A stretch of 6,261 nucleotides of DNA from an uncultured Planctomycetota bacterium. GTDB lineage: Bacteria; Planctomycetota; UBA1135; GCA-002686595. Within the stretch, counting starts at the first letter, position 1. Every line of letters starts with the position of its first letter. Where the stretch lies: positions 1 through 6,261 of the forward strand of contig CAIKQM010000637.1 of NCBI GenBank assembly GCA_903829565.1, in the 5' to 3' direction. Positions 1-5,061 of this stretch are shown here, in pieces. A program made the position numbers and the translations under genes. Below the pieces are notes generated by a model. It was not told the origin of the DNA, did not search any database, and was given only the letters and a program-made list of their open reading frames with translations.

Positions 1-348
1 CGCGCTCATGTGCGCGCTGGCGGCTGGACCACTCCGATCGTGGGCGCGGGCGGCATCGACCACATGGCGTTGGCAGAGCGCGCGCTGCAATCGGGCGACT
101 GTGATCTCGTTGCCGCTGCGCGCCAGACGCTGGCTGACCCCGATTGGTGGCTCAAAGCCGAGCTGGGACGCGAGCACGAAGTGCGGCGCTGCAGCTACAC
201 GAACTACTGTGAAGGTCTGGACCAACGCCACAAGCAAGTGACCTGTCGCTTGTGGGATCGCGACCTCATCACCTTGGATGGCGATGGTGGACTGTCGCGT
301 TCTCTTGACGGCAAGCGTCGACTGCTGGCTCCGCCTTGGCAGCCGTGA
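1..348 (+). CDS. NADH:flavin oxidoreductase, Old Yellow Enzyme family (C-terminal part)
   Basis: This is the 3' end of a gene that starts before the window; 115 codons are visible in frame 1, ending in TGA at 346-348. What is visible matches the last strands of an FMN-binding TIM barrel: the phosphate-binding glycine turn PIVGAGGI (residues 12-19 of the visible part) and the second phosphate segment DLVAAARQTLADPDW (35-49). Family members reduce activated C=C bonds or related substrates with NAD(P)H through FMN, in the cytoplasm. After the barrel comes a cysteine segment, C64-x5-C70-x11-C82, which resembles the 4Fe-4S motif of 2,4-dienoyl-CoA reductase-type enzymes but lacks its second cysteine. 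The protein ends about 33 residues later, so there is no C-terminal Rossmann-type NAD(P)H domain as in FadH. The substrate cannot be told. The GTG at position 10 is internal, not a start. The gene converges on the exported-protein operon with only 12 bases between stops. Confidence 0.85.
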   Translation, partial: RAHVRAGGWTTPIVGAGGIDHMALAERALQSGDCDLVAAARQTLADPDWWLKAELGREHEVRRCSYTNYCEGLDQRHKQVTCRLWDRDLITLDGDGGLSRSLDGKRRLLAPPWQP

Positions 349-360
349 AGGCAATGGCTC

Positions 361-1365
361 TCAGCTATCCGCGGCGACGTTCACCTTGACGACGAAGGAG
401 CCTTGCTCGCGGCGAATGAGCTGGCCCTTTTCGCCGAGGGCATTGCTGGTCGAACAACGCAGCTCGCCCTTCAACTGCAGGCTGGTACAGCAGCCGAGCT
501 TGCGGTCGTAGACCAGCTCGCCCTTGAGCGTGGTCGTGAGCGTTTCCTCGATCGGTTCCATGGAACCAAAGGTCATGCGTGCGCCCTCTTCTTCGACTGT
601 GACGGTCGCGGGCTTGGCGGCAGCGGTCCACACGCCATCGCCGACGATGCGCAACGCAATGAGCACCTTCTTGTCATCGATGGACGAGACGCTGGCGCTA
701 CCGCTCCATTTGGCTGCACGCCACGGCACGTCGCTCTGCGGCGGCGGGACATACTCCGAGCCCTTAGGCAGAGGCATGAGCAACTCGCGCACATCGAGTC
801 GGAACGCGCGCTCGATCACGGCAGGCTCCAACTCCCAAGAATCATTGGCTTGGACAGAGCGCGCAGGCAACCAATCACCGAGCGGCGGTTGCGCACCGAG
901 ACTGGCAAGGCAGCGCAGGTCCCAATCGGCAGCGCCTTCGAAAGCCCGGTCCCAAGCACCATCGTCAAGCTGTTTGGCGTACGCCAAGCGGCCCAGCAAC
1001 GGTGACACCACACTCTTCTGCCGCACATCAGCACCCGTGCCGCGCGCAGTCGTGCGCTCCAACTCTAGAAAGCGCCGCGAGGTGTGCACGCTGCGCTCTG
1101 CGCCGTCCACCTGGGCCACGGCCAGCGTGCGCTCCTCCCAAACCTCACGCTCGCTGACATTGCGCGGCTTGGCAGTCTCCTTGTCGAGCTTGGTCTCGAC
1201 GCCGTCGATCACTTGCGTGGCGCCAGCGGGCGTAAGCGACACATGCACTTCGCGCACGATCTTGGCCGTGCGACCGGCCACAGGATGCGCGACAAGCAAA
1301 CAGGACTCGCCTTCCGCCGGGGCGGAGACGAGTCCTGTACAGCAGAGGACGAGGCTCGCGATCAT
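361..1365 (-). CDS. Exported protein of unknown function, paralog of the upstream gene
   Basis: 334 codons. I do not recognise a named family. The N-terminus is a short hydrophobic stretch (residues 2-14) followed by S-A-P-A at 14-17, a good signal-peptidase I site (A15-x-A17). The n-region has no positive charge, which is unusual. An in-frame TGA at 1390-1392 leaves ATG 1365 as the only ATG. I see no clear Shine-Dalgarno site before it. The mature part is about 315 residues, soluble-looking and rich in beta-type sequence. It shares several landmarks in the same order with the upstream 343-residue protein: an N-D-S-W-E-L block (174-179 here), a W-x-G-S-A block (220-224) and a final L-K-G-E-L-x-Y-D block (280-287). 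A Cys-Cys pair lies at 291-292. It is probably the last gene of the three-gene minus-strand transcript, 50 bases after its paralog, so it most likely acts in the periplasm or outside the cell. Function unknown. Confidence 0.8.
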   Translation of the reverse strand: MIASLVLCCTGLVSAPAEGESCLLVAHPVAGRTAKIVREVHVSLTPAGATQVIDGVETKLDKETAKPRNVSEREVWEERTLAVAQVDGAERSVHTSRRFLELERTTARGTGADVRQKSVVSPLLGRLAYAKQLDDGAWDRAFEGAADWDLRCLASLGAQPPLGDWLPARSVQANDSWELEPAVIERAFRLDVRELLMPLPKGSEYVPPPQSDVPWRAAKWSGSASVSSIDDKKVLIALRIVGDGVWTAAAKPATVTVEEEGARMTFGSMEPIEETLTTTLKGELVYDRKLGCCTSLQLKGELRCSTSNALGEKGQLIRREQGSFVVKVNVAADS

Positions 1366-1415
1366 GGCACCATGGTAGCGCCACGGAGCTCACGCGTGCA
1401 GCACTGCCTCCAGCG

Positions 1416-2447
1416 TCACTCCTTCTTGGCTTCTTCCTTCGCTTCGCTGATGGCGATCGTGTACTCGATCTTGCCGTCTTGCGAAGACTCGATGCGCATC
1501 GTGCTCTCTTCGCGCGTCATTTCCCGCACGGTTTCCACATTGGCGGTGCCCTTGACTTCCATCTTGAGCGGACGCTTGGCCTTGTTGTCGTAGTAGAGCT
1601 TGCCTTCCAGCTCGACCTTGTAGGTCATCGTGTTCTCGACCGGCAAGCCGTACATGCCATCGCGCGGGCGACCACCTTGCGGCAACTCGCGCGTGCCCGA
1701 AGCAGTCATCGTCAGGTCAACGACGGTGCACGCCACACCGTCGACGTCCTCTTCCAAGCCCACGACTTTGGCGCTGCCTTCCCACTCAAAGTCCTTCAGG
1801 CTGCCGCCGCCGCGACCGCCGCGTGCACCACCGCGGCCCCCGCGCTGACCACGGCCTTCGCCACCGCCCTCGGCGCGCGCCGGCGGCGGGGTCATCTTCT
1901 GCATCAAGTCCTGACGCAAGGAGCACAGGATGGCGTCCTTGCTCAACTCCCATGTGTCGTCAACGGCGACATCCTTGTTCGGCAACAAACCATCGAGGCA
2001 CAGCACGAGCTGGTGACCTGTCAAGCTGCCTTCACCTTCGGGTTCCGTGCCCGCGATCACCTTGGCGGACTCAGCGTCGGCTTCGATCTCGATCTCCAAG
2101 CCCTCGAACGGGCTTTCCATCTCGCGTTCGCTGCTCTGGTCGCCCATCGACATCGCGGTCTTGCCGCCGACTTCGCTCCAGCTGCGGCGCACCTTGGTGG
2201 GCTTGCCCGCATCGACTGCGACGTAACGATCGACAAAGGTCTCGGTGTAGGTCATCTCGCTGGAGGCACCCATACCTCCGCCGGGGCCTTCCACCGGCTC
2301 GCCATCGCGCTCCATGGTCGTGGAGGTTTCGCTCGTTTGTTGGAAGGTGATCTCCACTTGGAGCGCCTTCTCAGCGGTGTACACGGTTTCGAGTTTGGTG
2401 CCACCGACGAGCGCGCCGAGGCAAGCAGAGAGGAGGAGGATGCGCAT
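1416..2447 (-). CDS. Exported protein of unknown function with a Gly/Arg-rich insert
   Basis: 343 codons from ATG 2447. An in-frame ATG also exists at 2477, but 2447 is preferred: it has AAGGA five bases upstream and begins directly with a signal peptide (MRILLLSACLGALVGG), with likely cleavage near residues 15-16. L-S-A-C at 6-9 resembles a lipobox but lies too early for a lipoprotein signal with this start. The mature protein is acidic and probably beta-rich. Residues 191-215 form a low-complexity G/R/E segment with repeated RGG-like triplets, after a P-P-P run (187-189). The C-terminus is charged (A-K-E-E-A-K-K-E). Shared blocks with the downstream gene are V-D-D-T-W-E-L (162-168), W-E-G-S-A (222-226) and L-E-G-K-L-Y-Y-D (280-287), indicating an old tandem duplication. 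It is the middle gene of the minus-strand set, 61 bases after the cysteine-cluster gene. I recognise no enzyme motif; a structural, ligand-binding or cell-surface role is only a guess. Confidence 0.8.
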   Translation of the reverse strand: MRILLLSACLGALVGGTKLETVYTAEKALQVEITFQQTSETSTTMERDGEPVEGPGGGMGASSEMTYTETFVDRYVAVDAGKPTKVRRSWSEVGGKTAMSMGDQSSEREMESPFEGLEIEIEADAESAKVIAGTEPEGEGSLTGHQLVLCLDGLLPNKDVAVDDTWELSKDAILCSLRQDLMQKMTPPPARAEGGGEGRGQRGGRGGARGGRGGGSLKDFEWEGSAKVVGLEEDVDGVACTVVDLTMTASGTRELPQGGRPRDGMYGLPVENTMTYKVELEGKLYYDNKAKRPLKMEVKGTANVETVREMTREESTMRIESSQDGKIEYTIAISEAKEEAKKE

Positions 2448-2450
2448 AGG

Positions 2451-2457
2451 TTTCCTT
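2451..2457 (-). promoter_or_regulatory. Ribosome binding site fixing the start at 2447
   Basis: On the minus strand the sequence reads AAGGAAA followed by CCT and then ATG. The AAGGA core lies 5 bases from the start codon, a normal spacing. It is the clearest Shine-Dalgarno site in the window. It supports ATG 2447 over the in-frame ATG at 2477, which would put ten charged residues before the signal peptide. Confidence 0.65.
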
Positions 2458-2508
2458 GGGTTGCGGTCGTCCTCCAACCGCCGGAGAAGCGTTAGGTGAC
2501 GCGCTTTC

Positions 2509-3006
2509 TCATTCTGCCGGAGAGAGGCTCAGGGCCGCCAGTGCCCCTTCGGCATACGCGAACGCCGCCACGCGGTCAGCCGCTTGGAAGTGCAGCACCG
2601 CCGCACGCGCGGAACGGTCCACAGCCAACAGCTCCCAAGGCGCAGCGGTATCGACCGGCATGCCCAGCAAGGTGCCATTGGCCACCAACACGGCGCGTGC
2701 ATGCGCCTCAAGATCCGTGCGCGCTTGCACCGGCAAACCGAGGATGCCGTCGTAGGTCACCTCCAGCCCGCGCGCCGTCACGGTCGTTGTGGTGCGTGCA
2801 GCATGCACCACCAACAACGCCTGTGCGCTGCCAGAGCCCGCAGGCACCGCAGAGCTGCAGATGGTCTTGCACTTGCACTGCTGCCAACAAGGATCGCAGT
2901 CCTCGCTGCAGTACACGAGACTGCAGCTGCCGCTGGCGAGGAAGCCAACCGCTGCAGCAGCGACCAACGGCGTGAGCCACGCAGGCACGGTGTGCAAACG
3001 GACCAT
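2509..3006 (-). CDS. Small membrane-anchored or exported protein with N-terminal cysteine cluster
   Basis: 165 codons from ATG 3006. A GTG at 3012, two codons earlier and just after an in-frame TAG, is an alternative start. I do not recognise the family. Residues 11-26 are hydrophobic (L-T-P-L-V-A-A-A-A-V-G-F-L-A-S-G), either a signal peptide or one membrane anchor. Directly after come seven cysteines in 23 residues: C28, C33, C37, C40, C44, C46 and C50. No cysteine occurs in the remaining 115 residues. That C-terminal part has a T-T-T-T-V-T strand and a G-L-x-V-T-Y-D-G-I-L-G-L-P-V stretch, and it looks like a small beta/alpha domain. There is no CxxCH heme motif and no clean lipobox before C28. 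It is the first gene of the minus-strand operon, with the two exported paralogs behind it, so an extracytoplasmic role with disulfides or a bound metal is plausible but unproven. The Shine-Dalgarno site is weak. Confidence 0.7.
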   Translation of the reverse strand: MVRLHTVPAWLTPLVAAAAVGFLASGSCSLVYCSEDCDPCWQQCKCKTICSSAVPAGSGSAQALLVVHAARTTTTVTARGLEVTYDGILGLPVQARTDLEAHARAVLVANGTLLGMPVDTAAPWELLAVDRSARAAVLHFQAADRVAAFAYAEGALAALSLSPAE

Positions 3007-3040
3007 AGACACAGCCTAACGCGGTTTTCATGCTCCAGCC
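3007..3040. other. 34-base divergent intergenic gap
   Basis: This is the only DNA between the divergent start codons at 3006 (minus) and 3041 (plus). It is too short for two separate promoters with 5' leaders, so promoter elements for either side must overlap the opposite gene or the genes have very short leaders. I see no convincing -35/-10 pair and no strong Shine-Dalgarno site for either gene. A four-codon ORF (ATG at 3030, stop 3042-3044) overlaps the start of the plus-strand gene. Confidence 0.5.
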
Positions 3041-3325
3041 ATGACCACCATCGAAGTTCGCATGGCCCACTCGCTGGGTAAGGCCGAAGCCTTGCGCCGC
3101 ATTCGCACCAAGGCGGAACCCATGATCGCTTCCGGGCGAGCCCCGATCCAATCGATGGAGTGGACTGAGGACGGCGCGCGTCTCACGAGCGCGAACTCCG
3201 AAGGCACATTGCTCTGCACGGACACCGAGGTCGTCGTCACCGCGCGCCTCGGCGGCTTTGTGGCCCTCATGTCGATCGGCGCCAAGAAGGCCATCGAGGA
3301 CTTCCTCAAGAAGACGCTGGAGTGA
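3041..3325 (+). CDS. Polyhydroxyalkanoic acid granule-region-type small protein
   Basis: 94 codons. The sequence fits the short polyhydroxyalkanoic acid system family (PHA_gran_rgn type, usually about 90-100 residues). It begins with a beta strand and an H-S-L-G-K-A-E-A-L-R-R helix start (residues 10-20), has a central G-x-x-x-x-x-x-S-E-G-T-L strand pair (45-57), then a T-E-V-V-V-T-A-R-L-G-G strand (62-72) and a C-terminal amphipathic helix I-G-A-K-K-A-I-E-D-F-L-K-K (78-90). Family members are small cytoplasmic proteins first noted near PHA granule genes, and their biochemical role is poorly known. No PHA synthase, phasin or depolymerase is in the window, so a PHA link cannot be tested here. 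The next gene starts within this stop codon (GTGA), so the two are probably translationally coupled. I made the family call from remembered pattern, without a search. No good Shine-Dalgarno site precedes ATG 3041. Confidence 0.65.
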   Translation: MTTIEVRMAHSLGKAEALRRIRTKAEPMIASGRAPIQSMEWTEDGARLTSANSEGTLLCTDTEVVVTARLGGFVALMSIGAKKAIEDFLKKTLE

Positions 3326-5061
3326 GCCGCGGCTCGCTCTGGGCCGGATTGCGTGCGAAGCCTGCATGGGCTTTGCGCCAAGCCTGTCAAGAAGGCTGGA
3401 CAGCCCAGCGCGTGCGTACCGACTTGTTGGCCGGTGTGGTGGTTGGCATCGTCGCGCTGCCCTTGTCGATGGCTCTGGGCATCGCCACTGGCGTAGGCCC
3501 GCAAGCAGGGCTCTACGCGTCGATCATCGCAGGCTTTGTCAGCGCATTGACGGGCGGCAGTCGTGTGCAAGTTTCGGGGCCCACCGCTGCTTTTCTCGGC
3601 ATTCTGGTGCCGGTTGTCGCTCAGCACGGTGTGGTCGGACTCGTGGTCGCCACCTTCTTGGCGGGCTTCCTGCTGGTGGGCTTGGGGGCTGTGGGCCTCG
3701 GGCGTGCGATCAGCTTGGTCCCCTTTCCGGTCACCGCAGGCTTGACCGCAGGTGTAGGCGCGACGATCGCGCTGTTGCAGTTGCAGGACTTCTTTGGCTT
3801 GCACATCGAGCAGCTGCCGATCGAGACGCTGCCGCGCATGCTGGTTGTCGTGCAGCATTTGCACACCTGGTCGTGGTTGGATGCGGCCTTGGGCTGCTTG
3901 GCGTTGGCGATTCTGCTCGGGCTGCCCAAGCTGGTACGCAGCATTCCACCGGCACTGGTCGCTGTGAGCGCAGCCTCTCTGGCAGGCGTGTGGGCAACAC
4001 GCGTGTGGCCCACGGCACGACTGGACACCATCGCGAGCGCCTGCGGCACACCCGCTGCGCCGCACGGCATCGCAGCGCGCTTGCCCAGCTTTCACGTACC
4101 GTGGGCCGAGCTCGAGCGTGGGCTCGACTTCGCCACGCTGCAGGCCCTCTTCCCCAGTGCGGTCGCCATCGCGCTGTTGGGAGCGATGATCTCCTTGCTG
4201 TCCGCAGTCGTGTCCGACGGACTCAGCGGACGGCGCCACGATCCCGATGCCGAACTGATGGGCCAAGGACTCGGCAACATCGCGGCCTCGCTGTTCGGAG
4301 GCTTTGCATCTACAGGTGCGGTGGCCCGCACCACCGCCAATGTGCGCGCCGGTGCGGCCACGCCGTTGGCTGCGGCGGCGCATGCGGTCTTCCTCGCTTT
4401 GCTCGTGGTGACCATGGCGCCGCTGTTGGGCCTGTTGCCGTTGTCGGCGCTGGCAGCCGTGCTGATGGTCGTGGCGTGGCACATGATCAACGTGTCGCAC
4501 TTAGTGCGCATCGTGCGTACAGCTCCACGTGCCGACGCAGCTGTGTTGCTGGCCTGCATTGTGCTGACAGTGGCCTTCAACATGATCACGGCGGTGTTGG
4601 TGGGCATCGCCTTGGCGGGCATCCTCTTCATTCGGCGCATGAGCGATCTAACCGACATCGCGGTGCACGACACGCACCCCGACCAGGCGCTTCACTTGCC
4701 CGCAGGCACTGTCGTGTACCGCGTCAGCGGTCCGCTCTTCTTTGGCGCCGCGCAACGCGCGATGCAGGAGTTCGAGCGGGTCAACACCACCACACGCCAT
4801 GTGATTGTGGACCTGCAAGCTGTGCCCGCCATCGACGCAACGGGCTTGGTCAACCTTGCGGGCGCAGTCACTGCGCTAGAGGGCCGTGGCATGCGCGTGT
4901 CTCTTGCGGGCCTGCAAGCCAAGCCGCGCGCGGACATCGAACGAGCACTCCTCACATGGAGCGTGCGCCCGCAGTTGTACGCCAGCGTGCAAGCGGCGCT
5001 AGACACGAGCGCGACGCCAAGCGGCCACACCCGCGAAGACGAGGCTCGCCGCCAAACCTAG
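3322..5061 (+). CDS. SulP/SLC26-family anion transporter with STAS domain
   Basis: 579 codons, the usual length for bacterial SulP. The GTG start overlaps the previous stop as GTGA. After about 33 cytoplasmic residues the transmembrane core runs from 34 to about 437. It carries the SulP signature P-L-S-M-A-L-G-I-A-T-G-V-G-P-Q-A-G-L-Y (47-65), V-S-G-P-T-A-A-F (84-91), P-V-T-A-G-L-T-A-G (136-144), S-L-L-S-A-V-V-S-D-G (291-300) and G-G-F-A-S-T-G-A-V-A-R-T-T-A-N (326-340). The STAS domain spans about 461-565, with the loop I-D-A-T-G at 504-508, where T507 aligns with the phosphorylatable serine of SpoIIAA-type proteins. Members move sulfate, bicarbonate, dicarboxylates or other anions across the inner membrane, usually with H+ or Na+. 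The sequence alone does not give the substrate. The residue before S-L-L-S, usually Glu or Asp, is Ile290. The last 21 codons including stop overlap the convergent cstA gene. Confidence 0.93.
   Translation: MSRGSLWAGLRAKPAWALRQACQEGWTAQRVRTDLLAGVVVGIVALPLSMALGIATGVGPQAGLYASIIAGFVSALTGGSRVQVSGPTAAFLGILVPVVAQHGVVGLVVATFLAGFLLVGLGAVGLGRAISLVPFPVTAGLTAGVGATIALLQLQDFFGLHIEQLPIETLPRMLVVVQHLHTWSWLDAALGCLALAILLGLPKLVRSIPPALVAVSAASLAGVWATRVWPTARLDTIASACGTPAAPHGIAARLPSFHVPWAELERGLDFATLQALFPSAVAIALLGAMISLLSAVVSDGLSGRRHDPDAELMGQGLGNIAASLFGGFASTGAVARTTANVRAGAATPLAAAAHAVFLALLVVTMAPLLGLLPLSALAAVLMVVAWHMINVSHLVRIVRTAPRADAAVLLACIVLTVAFNMITAVLVGIALAGILFIRRMSDLTDIAVHDTHPDQALHLPAGTVVYRVSGPLFFGAAQRAMQEFERVNTTTRHVIVDLQAVPAIDATGLVNLAGAVTALEGRGMRVSLAGLQAKPRADIERALLTWSVRPQLYASVQAALDTSATPSGHTREDEARRQT
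4999..5061. other. Convergent sulP/cstA overlap, in codon register
   Basis: The 3' ends of the two convergent genes share 63 bases (21 codons). The reading frames are codon-aligned on opposite strands. The cstA stop TAG (4999-5001 on minus) is the CTA codon of SulP Leu560, and the sulP stop TAG (5059-5061) is a CTA leucine codon of CstA (residue 401 of the visible part). The segment encodes the polar SulP tail after the STAS domain on one strand and part of the last membrane helix plus the basic W-R-R-A-R-V end of CstA on the other. No intergenic terminator is possible here. Confidence 0.9.

Noticed and set aside
327..345. Possible terminator hairpin (GGCT...AGCC) near the oxidoreductase stop
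   Set aside because: The stem is only four base pairs with a long loop and no T tract on either strand.
524..1378. 284-codon open frame on + antisense to the exported protein at 361-1365
   Set aside because: It is Ser/Arg/Pro-rich with no recognisable features, and the minus-strand frame is supported by similarity to its paralog.
2421..2432. Lipobox L-S-A-C in the exported protein starting at 2447
   Set aside because: The cysteine is residue 9, leaving too short a hydrophobic region for a lipoprotein signal. It would be possible only with the unlikely longer start.
2448..2477. N-terminal extension of the exported protein to an ATG at 2477
   Set aside because: It would add ten mostly charged residues before the signal peptide, while ATG 2447 has AAGGA at correct spacing.
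1479..2495. 338-codon open frame on + antisense to the RGG-insert exported protein
   Set aside because: It is His/Ala/Leu-rich without any family motif. The minus-strand gene has a signal peptide, a ribosome binding site and a paralog.
3028..4500. 490-codon open frame on - antisense to the PHA-type gene and sulP
   Set aside because: The product is dominated by Gln, Arg, His and Ala without domains, as expected from the reverse complement of codons for hydrophobic residues. The opposite strand has a well-supported gene.
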